This document shows, one piece after another, positions 11,001 to 17,849 of a stretch of 23,780 bases of DNA. The position numbers were made by a program, and so were the translations under genes. Within the stretch, counting starts at the first letter, position 1; the number at the start of each line of letters is the position of its first letter. The DNA comes from Cyclostephanos tholiformis (taxonomy: Eukaryota; Bacillariophyta; Thalassiosirophyceae; Thalassiosirales; Thalassiosiraceae), in assembly GCA_036939975.1 (NCBI GenBank), contig JALLPB010000099.1, positions 637 through 24,416 of the forward strand, given 5' to 3'. The notes under the pieces were generated by a model. The model was given only the letters and a program-made list of their open reading frames with translations, was not told the DNA's origin and did no database searches.

Positions 11001-11104
11001 TGGTCACAGCTTGTGTTGAGGGTGAACCAGTACGATGGCGCTTCAGACAGCAACAAGAAGAATTTTGCTATCTGGTCCAAGATGGCAAGATTGGGCACCA
11101 CCAT
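8099..11104 (-). CDS. Large uncharacterised protein, probably transposase-derived
   Basis: Intronless ORF of 1001 aa from the first ATG (11104); the open frame runs to 11188 only through a TTG. No close family recognised. Residue positions from this ATG: GGDHGD at 442-447, GDLAFQ at 547-552, a Cys/His cluster GQHCMLCHLSRKEF at about 563-576, LLHCLIGIGN at 629-638, a Lys/Glu-rich probable coiled coil at about 650-770, KVHLMLKH followed by GLGDKMEDWVEKQHQ (acidic residues at about 904-908), and a basic C-terminal tail. The order GGD, then GD plus HC..C, then a Leu-His-Ile/Leu-Gly motif, then a late E..H resembles large transposase-like proteins I recall from cnidarian and other eukaryotic genomes. 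A DDE/RNase-H-like fold is inference. It lacks the trinucleotide runs that mark its neighbours, consistent with separate origin. The frame is intact over 3 kb, so the copy is recent, active or domesticated. Confidence 0.55.
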   Translation of the reverse strand: MVVPNLAILDQIAKFFLLLSEAPSYWFTLNTSCDHAFHLSKRLGMDESDYKALLIAGNLARYKGGTFIIQADEWKSFLRGHRLFMDLPSDQRAAFQFDRKRMTIESTRQNFYVIRIGREGDLSPLKFESQMKMDRLPPRINSLRIQQQKFRRETEMAIAEVHIDLFVGGTEGSLPETEQSNSLAQQTGLLDAGADVTTKIVGDNILGGLSDDKRQMYPILAGIYGDGFDPVSGETLASIQSMLSEIVHLLDASREGLKVKGLGGHDIMFVRVPRSSSDKSFNNTKSWVDEALKYNGSTHGGTFESAFRVSNHLCRFYRDSFVAAMEKQGMAVTQPMSTVQYAAMMSELNITGKKERVLGKYMRQHLGKSFCPTRSSVSILAEGHTKVHTGSMPWIYDGKEREETVEWTEKDLNTEIEVQLLRSLKSRGLRPSDVKAVQAVVGGDHGDTAFQFGAAITAEMHDGAKIYFEVTTVELICRKDSSKLLEATILPRLTTGLKIISTQPLHIYTKDEHSLVCSFDTPPPDSPPHALLLQDHTTINISVFATGDLAFQAMILGREAMSGQHCMLCHLSRKEFNQNKDKDGLPWTYDDLVRIGTEIRTERGGKPLNGVKQEPWWPFLNFEHLMVPLLHCLIGIGNNLIDRFCDVVNEYMENLSAEEMKLARALTNYNLILVETAKLRDEFDASPEGKKRKALKAWLLPTRKRSTTIPNADEIKLKEQELKLLDEIRQVMVNKMNRTREIISNTHKNLRALQSSKAKSATSLETKLYKVLKKIGVEQSSYHGGSLNGKDIKKVMNNASYLFDEFASILKSGKRSNCEFSDDDIDALCRHFQSVFLLWDGAFSYARKIDPTENDVIAYQEFVDAAVIGHVSLGLTITPKVHLMLKHVRWQMENISGGLGDKMEDWVEKQHQMGKRERARFRMVKNLQDCSVARARVVHHNSDPVVIAQTLKVDGVSKRKFNSETRDKEGIESLRERERHTKRFKALNDWDIIKQKMREAK

Positions 11105-11106
11105 GA

Positions 11107-11187
11107 TGGTCTCTACTGAGCCCAAATGGCACAGACCTCGATCGTGGTGTTGAGAAGGCGCCTCCCGCTTCGGCTCAGTAGAGACCA
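11107..11187. repeat. 16-bp perfect inverted repeat before the transposase-like ATG
   Basis: Arms TGGTCTCTACTGAGCC (11107-11122) and GGCTCAGTAGAGACCA (11172-11187) are exact reverse complements separated by 49 bp. The inner edge is 2 bp upstream of the ATG at 11104. In RNA this would form a stable stem at the end of the 5' leader. In DNA it could be an operator-like palindrome or a subterminal transposon repeat. I did not find a second copy elsewhere in the window. Confidence 0.85.
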
Positions 11188-11188
11188 A

Positions 11189-11751
11189 CTATTAGTGAAG
11201 GGATGACGATCGGTCGATGGGGGTATTGATTATTTTAAGGGCGACGCAGATGTAAATGTTAGCGTCGTCGCAAAAAACTTTTGGACGGTGAAAATGGCGG
11301 GGCGGAGTTTGGGGAGAAAAAAAAACATGGTCTGACTGTCACCGTGTCGTCTGGGCCCTGGTGCTGCGTATTGTTTAAACTGCGTATCCAACGGTACCTA
11401 ATCCTAGTTCCTACGAAGCTCCTGAAGGGATATAATATTCCCGCCAAAAAAGTCCAAGATGGCGGGATGGAGCGAGGTGTGTGGTGTGATGTGGCTCGCT
11501 CCACAACTAAAATAATAATTTTAGAGTACGTATGTAGAGTATCTGAGAAGAAAGTTGTTGAATGCTGACATCACGCATTTTTTATTTCAAGAGAGAGAGA
11601 AGAAGCTGCTTCCACGAGCACGAAAATCTTTCCCACACACACAACATAACAAACAGACAGCGATAGATCTCTGGTGTTAATAAGAGAGGGAGAGGGAGCG
11701 AATGCACCTCGAAACAACGTGTTTTTCTTCAACCGATGAACCAATAATAAT
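11189..11751. other. Divergent upstream region of transposase-like ORF and cyclin gene
   Basis: About 560 bp between two divergent genes. It contains two GGCGGG patches (near 11297 and 11461), the E2F-like site listed separately, an inverted repeat TGGAGCGAG (11468-11476) with CTCGCTCCA (11494-11502), and a purine-rich stretch (11590-11605) that probably belongs to the cyclin 5' leader. No supported ORF. Confidence 0.5.
11438..11451 (-). promoter_or_regulatory. E2F-like binding site upstream of cyclin gene
   Basis: The + strand reads TTCCCGCCAAAAAA. Its complement, TTTTTTGGCGGGAA, contains TTTTGGCGGGAA, almost the textbook E2F/DP consensus (TTTSSCGC family, plant-type TTTGGCGGGAA). It lies about 310 bp upstream of a cyclin start codon, and its core is echoed by GGCGGGA at 11461-11467, forming an imperfect inverted pair. 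That E2F acts here is inference from the motif and position. Confidence 0.4.
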
Positions 11752-12760
11752 ATGAACATGTGCAACAGTAATAACAGTATCGTAGCGAGCATAGGCGACA
11801 ACATGACCATGACGAACAACGTATACTCGCAATATCACGAGGGGCGCATAGGGGGGGACATAATAGGCAATCTCACTCGCGGGTGCGTGATAGAACGACT
11901 GTCGATCATGCGTCGGCAGGAGGATACGATATACAATTATCGAAATTGCGGACGACCCCCCCCGACTCCGACTCCCCCGACTCCACCGGCATTTTCGTCC
12001 TCCCCGGTCGCCGTAACAAATGCCGACAACGACGAGTCGTTCATGCCGCCGCCGTTGAACTCGAATTGGAGGGAGAAGATATGTCACTGGAGCTTCAACG
12101 TGATAGATCACTTCGATCTATCCCGCGAGGTAGTCGCGGTGTCGATGTCGCTCTTCGATCGATACCTCGTCACGCGCGGCAATCGTTGCAACGGCTCCAC
12201 GGCGCTATTGGCGAGCCTGACGACGTTACACATCGCCATCAAGGTCCACGAGGTGCGGAAGATTAAATTGACCACGCTCGCGAACCTAAGCCGGGGACAG
12301 TTCGGACCACGACACATCGAGGAGATGGAATATACCGTATTGAGCAGCCTGAATTGGCGCATACATCCGCCGACGTCCATGTCCTTCCTTTCGCATCTGC
12401 TCCTTCTCCTGCCGGAGCGGGTCAGCGATTCGTCCAAGGAGGAAATATACGCCATGTCGCGTTACATCACCGAATTGTCCGTATGCGACTCGTCCTTCGT
12501 GGACGTCAACCCGAGCGCGGTGGCGTACTCGGCGATATTGAACTCGTTCGACGACAGGCGGTATCGTCGATTGATATCGTCCCACGTGCGTGAGCAGTTC
12601 TTCCGGGCCATATCGACGCACGTCGGACTTAGTCAGGACGACGAGCACGTGCTGCGCGCTCGTCCCAAGCTCAGGAGGTTGCTAATCGCGAGCCTTGGAA
12701 CGGACAATAATGCGACGACCGTCCAGGAGGGGGGACAGCATATGCACCACCAGGTCGACA

Positions 12761-12795
<35 letters not shown>

Positions 12796-13245
12796 ACCCG
12801 ACACCATCCGCATCATCGTCATCAGCCCGCCGGACAGTCGTCGGTCGCGGCGGCATCCGCCGTCGCCGGCGTGACCAGCTCCGTTGGCGGGATACAAATA
12901 TCGCAACAGCAGCAGCAGGATCATTCCCACTCCTCCTCGAATACTACGAACAAGATGGACGATTCGATATCGATGTCGAACTCGTCTCGACATTCCCGAC
13001 AGTCCCTATCGTGCGGGAGCAGCTACGACAGCGTCGACAGTCGGCGTCGTGCCACGCTCGCGAATTCATCGGGGGGAGGAGGAGGAGGAGGAGGAGGGGG
13101 GGGACACGGATCTCGCGCGAGGGTCGCGCCCTCTCCCAACAGTCTCATGTCGACGTCGCCCTGCAGTCTATCGTCCAGGAGCGCGCTTAGCGTCTTCTCG
13201 AGGCATTCGAGGTCGCCCATGACCTCCCTCCTGCCGTCCTCGTGA
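11752..13245 (+). CDS. Diatom-specific-type cyclin (dsCYC-like)
   Basis: Single exon, 497 aa. Cyclins bind and activate cyclin-dependent kinases; the dsCYC family in diatoms is known for responses to light and nutrients. Seen here: the short pre-box motif MRRQEDTIYNY at about 53-63, where other dsCYCs carry a similar Arg/Glu-Tyr motif; the N-terminal cyclin fold at about 106-205 (WREKICHWSFNVIDHFDLSR, MSLFDRYL, LHIAIKVHE with the conserved Lys, then HIEEMEYTVLSSLNWRIHPP with the conserved Glu); and a C-terminal fold to about 310. The last 180 residues are low-complexity: a Gln run (CAG repeat near 12763-12793), His-rich, Ser-rich and a Gly run near 13075-13100. No D-box or PEST was assigned with confidence. 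The first ATG was used; another Met follows at residue 3. Confidence 0.88.
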
Positions 13246-14208
13246 TGGATTGGATTACGGGGGATGAGGGATGGGAGGGGGGGAGGAGGGGGGGAATGCT
13301 CCTCCTTTCGCTCCCGCGAGAATACATTTTCTAATAATTAGTCGTATACTCCCGACTTTTGCAAAATAATCCTTTAGAGACAAGCATACTACCAAGAGAA
13401 GAAGAAGAACGCATAGTAACCACCAAGAAGATATAGAAATAACATTATAAAGGCACAAACAACATTCGCATTCTTCCATCCATCCCTTTGTTATACGATC
13501 ATTGTATTCCAATGGGATCGAGGACGTGATTTTTCGAATGGTACGTGTGTGGGGGGGGGGGGATGTCCCCCTTTTTCTCCGCCTGAATCCCTCATTCGTC
13601 TTCTCTCTCTCTGTGTCAGCGATGTTCGGTTTGATATCCGCTCTTCTTGCCCGAGCTCGGATTTGGCCTGCGCTTCCCGCCCTTGATGGACGCATCCTTC
13701 GTGTTTTGATTCCTGTGCACCTTATCGGCATCAGCATTCGCTTGATCGTCGCGGGATTCCCTCAGCGATTTCGTCTGCTTATTCTCTTTTTGGCGGCATG
13801 ATAACGTCGTCATTGTATTTCCGCGAGAACAAGGGGAGCAGTCCGTACTTATGTGTGGAATCACAAGCGATGCCGAGACAGGTTTTAAGGGTTTTACATA
13901 CGTTTTTCGCGGGGGGAGAGGGAAAACAGTTCGATGTTAATGATATGCATTTATCCTTTATGGACGGACCAAACTCTCGCCCAAAACTGGGAACTTATTG
14001 ACATTGCAACCCGACATAGCAATGGGGAAAACGGCGTGGTGAGCTCGTTTCAAGTTTGTGTCAGCGGGAGGAGCGGAAAAGGACACCAATCATCCGTGTA
14101 TGGCCTCCGCTCATTTTCATGAATGGATCGGCTCGGGTGGATCGAAACGTCGTCAATCGACCGCCCAAAAATGTCATCGGGACGATCTGCTCGAAATAAA
14201 ATTTCGTC
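13246..14208. other. Convergent intergenic region: cyclin and cyclophilin 3' ends
   Basis: About 960 bp between the cyclin stop (+) and the cyclophilin stop (-). It has G-runs at 13276-13295 and 13548-13561, and AT-rich DNA at 13320-13500, likely the cyclin 3' UTR. Frames on both strands overlap here without clear family signals. The only candidate worth listing is the basic ORF at 13616-13813 (-). Confidence 0.4.
13616..13813 (-). CDS. Doubtful small basic protein
   Basis: 65 aa from the ATG at 13813 to the stop at 13616, very hydrophilic (Lys, Arg, Asp, Asn, Gln) with RQKENKQTKS, RESRDD and a tail GGKRRPNPSSGKK. The frame stays open about 110 nt further upstream without an ATG and passes through CSRGN. 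RGN, then RQK, then RDD is a weak echo of the SERF/4F5 small-protein family, so this could be a 3' exon of a spliced gene, but no upstream exon with ATG-RGNQR was found. Equally it may be chance: the opposite strand is also open and hydrophobic. Confidence 0.2.
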   Translation of the reverse strand: MTTLSCRQKENKQTKSLRESRDDQANADADKVHRNQNTKDASIKGGKRRPNPSSGKKSGYQTEHR

Positions 14209-15130
14209 TCATCGTAGCTGCCCCGAGTCCGATATAACGACCGGAACGCGCGTCCTGCCCTGCTCGCTCCCGACTTGCTCGATGGCGGCAACTACGTCCA
14301 TCCCCGATACGACTTTGCCAAATACAACGTGTTTGCCATCGAGCCAGGGGGTTGCCGCCGTACATAGGAAGAACTGCGAGGTTTAATAATGCGCATTCCG
14401 TTTACGAGGTAGGGGAGTGGGATCAAGGTTAGAGATGCGAATGTGCCCCACGGGCATAATATACACGTGCACGAGAGAAGTCTACATAAATCACCTGAGA
14501 TCCGTTGGTATCTTTACCCGCATTTGCCATGCTCAGTATTCCTGCGTGCGATTGTTTGTACGATTCGACACCGGAGCCGTGCAACATTTGAGCAAAAGAT
14601 AGTTCGCTCGCAGTAATGTCATAATTTTTAATTCGAAGTGAAAAGTAAATGTCACGAGGCGAAAACGCACTTACCCGGTCCCGTATGCTTCAATGTGAAA
14701 TTCTCGTCCGGAAACTTCTCCCCGTATATCGACTGCGATTAGAAAAAACACACACACGGTTCGAATATAGAGTATCAGGGAAAATCATCATCCCAAGCGA
14801 AATCTGTGAGCATTATTTTCATCCCACGTGAAAATAATTGACTACAACATAATATCCACGTATGCACGTACTTACCTCCCCGCCCCTGCCGTCGCCCCTC
14901 GTGAAATCCCCGCCCTGGCACATGAACTTCGGTATCACCCTATGGAACGGACTGCCCTTGAAGTGCAGTAACTTCCCGCCCCGTCCGATGCCTCTCTCTC
15001 CTGTGCACAAGCAGCGGAAGTTCTCCGCGGTCAGCGGCACGACGTCGCTGCGCAATTCCATCTCGATCCGTCCCTTGGACGAGCCGCCTATCGTGACGTC
15101 GAAGAAGACCACGGGATTCTCGGCCGACAT
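14209..15130 (-). CDS. Cyclophilin-type peptidyl-prolyl isomerase (cytosolic A-type)
   Basis: Four exons: 15130-14876, 14732-14675, 14541-14495 and 14373-14209. The GT-AG introns are 143, 133 and 121 bp; the second is in phase 1 and the others in phase 0. Product 174 aa, single cyclophilin domain, no signal peptide. Role: catalyses cis-trans isomerisation of X-Pro bonds in protein folding, probably cytosolic. Active-site residues are present: [15 protein letters not shown] (catalytic Arg, Phe, Met, Gln), GSQFF spanning exons 3 and 4, and [11 protein letters not shown] with the Trp that makes cyclophilins cyclosporin-sensitive. It has the divergent-loop insertion after CTGE ([14 protein letters not shown]) seen in plant and protist A-type cyclophilins. 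The start matches the family ([10 protein letters not shown] follows closely). Shares an upstream region with the divergent carrier gene. Confidence 0.95.
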
Positions 15131-15485
15131 GGATGGTTACGGGAGGAGGGGGGCGGGGAGGAGTCGATAAATAATAATAGGTATCATTATGGTGTACATT
15201 AAAATACTACCTAATATCTTGCAAGAGTGATTTTCAAATTTGGCGGGGGTGCTATCCCGCTCTTCTCCGACCCAATTTTTTTGCGCGACGGTGACGCATC
15301 AGATTCCTCCTCTCTTCACTCAACTATCTCTACGACGGCCATCATCGTCATTCTTTTTTTCGCGTTTCCTCTCTTCATACGTACATACGATGATACATGG
15401 ATGGTACTACTTATAACATACAACCATAATAATAACGGCACGAAAAACGCCCAACTACCACACATACCATAAAATATTATTACCC
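15131..15485. promoter_or_regulatory. Shared divergent promoter region: cyclophilin (-) and phosphate carrier (+)
   Basis: 355 bp separate two divergent ATGs, so both promoters must lie here. Visible: TTTGGCGGG at 15239-15247 (E2F-like core), GTGACGCATC near 15291 (a TGACG bZIP-type core), a pyrimidine-rich stretch at 15302-15380 that could be an initiator or leader for the + gene, and AT-rich flanks near both starts. No canonical TATA box was assigned. Function inferred from position. Confidence 0.5.
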
Positions 15486-16907
15486 ATGCCAATCCTACAT
15501 CGACCGCCCCGAAACGACGTCCGGGGCATCGGCCCATCGTGGCGCGCGCGCCTTCGCTCCACGTTCACCTACCTCTCCCTCCTCTCGCACGTGACGTCGG
15601 CCAAGACCGCGTCGAGCATCGCGTCCTCGATCGATTATCGGTACTTCGTCGCCGGGGGGACGTGCGCGGCGATATCCCACGGCATAACCACCCCCATCGA
15701 CGTCGTCAAGACGCGGATGCAATCGAATCCCGAGAAGTATCGGAACATACTCGATACCACCGCGCATATAGTCAAGGAGGAGGGAGCGTCGGCGTTGGTC
15801 GCTGGCATCGGACCGACGTTGGTGGGATACGGCATCGAGGGCGCGTTGAAGTTCGGCGTTTACGAGGTGACGAAGCCCCTCGTCGTGCTTGCATTTCGCG
15901 AGCTCGGCCTGTCCGGGGGTGGGACGTCGACCGGGGGCGGCAGGCCGGGGATGTTGCCGTTCCTCCTGGCTTCCATAATGGCCGGCGCCGTGGCGAGTCT
16001 CGTGCTGGTGCCGATGGAATCGACTCGCATACGCATGGTGACCGATCCGGACTTCGCGAACGCGGGATTGCTGGACGGGCTCGGGAGGCTCGTCGAGGAA
16101 TCGGGCTTAGTTAAGACGCTCACGGTCGGGATGGGCGCCATGCTGGCCAAGCAGGTGAGCGATGGGAGAAGGAGGGGGGGAGAGGAGAATGGGGTTCCCC
16201 ACATATTATTGTATAATATCGTGTGATGTGTACTCGAAAGGAAATGGTGCCACTTCCCCCGAACCAATCATCCCTCCCGTTTTTTCCTCTCTTTCCTCTC
16301 TTGCGCGCACGCGCGCGTATCCGCGACGAACGAAAATGATACATAACGTATTGCACCACCATCATCATCATCATCACGTCCCTCCGCACAGATCCCGTAC
16401 ACGTTCGGGAAACAGGTCTCGTTCGACGTGGTCGCGAAATTCCTGTATCGCAATTTGAACGTACCCACCTCGGCGTTGTCATCGTTGACCAAGGGATTGA
16501 GGCCTGAGTATCTCAAGTGGGTTGTTTCGGTATTGGCGGCGATGGTCGCTTCCGTGATGGCGTGCCTTTTGAGTCAGCCCGGCGATGTCATACTCACGGA
16601 GACGTACGACGGCGCCGGCTCTCACGGACACGGACACGGCGGAGGCGGGACCAATGCCCCCGGAGGGAAGCAACGGGCCGTCGGCGTGGGGGGCGTACCG
16701 AAATCGAAGGGACTGCGCGAGGTGTCATCGACCATATACGTCCGCTCTCGCGGCGGTAAGAATACGGACGTCGTGCGCGGCCTGTCGGGATTTTTCACAG
16801 GATTGCAGGCTCGATTCCTGCACGTGGGACTAATCATCACGAGTCAGTTGGTCATATACGACCTGGTGAAGCAGCTGCTTGGATTGCCCGCTTCTGGATC
16901 TCATTGA
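15486..16907 (+). CDS. SLC25A3: Mitochondrial phosphate carrier-like protein (SLC25 family)
   Basis: Two exons: 15486-16154 and 16392-16907, joined in phase 0 across a 237-bp GT-AG intron (16155-16391) that holds a CAT microsatellite; 394 aa. The family imports phosphate with protons across the inner mitochondrial membrane for ATP synthesis. Three carrier repeats: the first has FVAGGTCAAISHGITTPIDV with VKTRMQ (Pro at residue 70); the second has PMESTRIRMV, then AKQIPYTFGKQVSFD across the exon junction, the Pi-carrier hallmark (animal form QIPYTMMKF); the third has LLSQPGDVILTE with no basic residue in the Px(D/E)xx position, as expected for Pi carriers. Oddity: a Gly/His-rich insertion (GSHGHGHGGGG and following) in the matrix loop of repeat three. 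The N-terminal 50 residues are basic and Ser-rich and may aid targeting. Substrate assignment is by homology only. Confidence 0.88.
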
Positions 16908-17229
16908 GAACGAAACACTGGGGGAGATATGGTGAATTTTATTACTAGTTCATGCCATGATGTATTATTTTGTTTTGATGCTGGATGAGGGGGAGAGGTT
17001 TACAGCCATTGACGCCCTCAATGGCCGCTTATGTGTATTCCGACCGAACAATTGCAGCAACATCAACAAGAAGGAGATAAGCAAGACGTTCAAGACAATG
17101 GTAATTTTTAAAAAATGCTACAATGATTACATGCAAACAAAAAAGCATTACAGCAACCTTGTATGATGTATGCTGCTTCATCTCATGATCAGCCACAAAA
17201 CTATCTGCACTTAAAAGCCATGTAAAATC
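16908..17229. other. 3' flank of the carrier gene
   Basis: AT-rich non-coding DNA after the carrier stop, presumably its 3' UTR. A 69-codon open frame at 16957-17166 has no recognisable features. Nothing else supported. Confidence 0.4.
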
Positions 17230-17610
17230 CTTACCCCATTCCTATCATCCTTATCCACAACATAATCAAGTGGAGTGTACCCAGAGGAGTAAGTATTGTA
17301 CTACAGTTTTCAGTTCAATTGATATTTCCCTTGGCCTGCTTTATTTCCCATAGCGGAGGGATTTATCCCATTAGGATTCCCACATAACATCCTAATCAAG
17401 CTTAACGCCAAAATCACGAATTAATTTGACTTAACTGCTGCCGGCATCTATGGCCACCATGGAGAGCGATATATCCTACTCCGTCGAGTCGGCTTACCAG
17501 GTTACACCCCCCGAGCAAGGAGATATGCTTATGGCTTTCCAAACGGCCAATTATTCCGTGAAGATGCATCCCCATCGGAGCAATAATCGGGCATTTAGGA
17601 CTCACTCAGA
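17230..17610 (-). pseudogene. Probable decayed ankyrin-repeat gene fragment
   Basis: Read on the minus strand, ankyrin-like pieces occur in order but in different frames, broken by stops. SSRNNWPFGKP lies at about 17540-17575. RLDGVGYIALH lies at about 17458-17490 and continues one frame over as VAIDAGSS before a stop. GYTPLDYVVDKDDRNG lies at about 17235-17283. These look like the G-x-T/I-P/A-L-H/D core of ankyrin repeats, abundant in diatom genomes, with frameshifts and in-frame stops between them. No intact ORF covers the region. It sits between the carrier gene and the 3' end of the TRAPPC9 gene and has no function I can assign. Confidence 0.4.
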
Positions 17611-17849
17611 TTGGAGGCGGGCTTCGTTTCAATTTATCATGCGCCTCGATCCTGTCAACATGATCGAATCCAATGTACTTTTTGTTTTCCTCATATATCC
17701 TACCTCCAGGAAACTTTAGAGGTCTACAAATCTATCAAATCCATTATTGACTGCACAAAGAGATTGGCGAAATGATATGCAGCTGGGAAACACCAGAAGT
17801 ATTGAATAATTAAAATTAAATATTCATGATGAAGAATTATCTACGCACC

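Noticed and set aside
7681..11560. Terminal inverted repeats or target-site duplication around the transposase-like ORF
   Set aside because: Compared both flanks by eye. Only short coincidental matches (such as AGCACCA and nearby TTAA words) were seen, none paired at consistent distances.
13255..13737. 160-codon minus-strand frame with a hydrophobic segment
   Set aside because: Lies in the probable cyclin 3' UTR and overlaps the basic ORF in another frame. The Leu/Val run comes from AT-rich, repeat-like DNA, with no family signal.
17450..17719. 89-codon + strand open frame
   Set aside because: The opposite strand carries the ankyrin-like fragments; this frame looks like their shadow.
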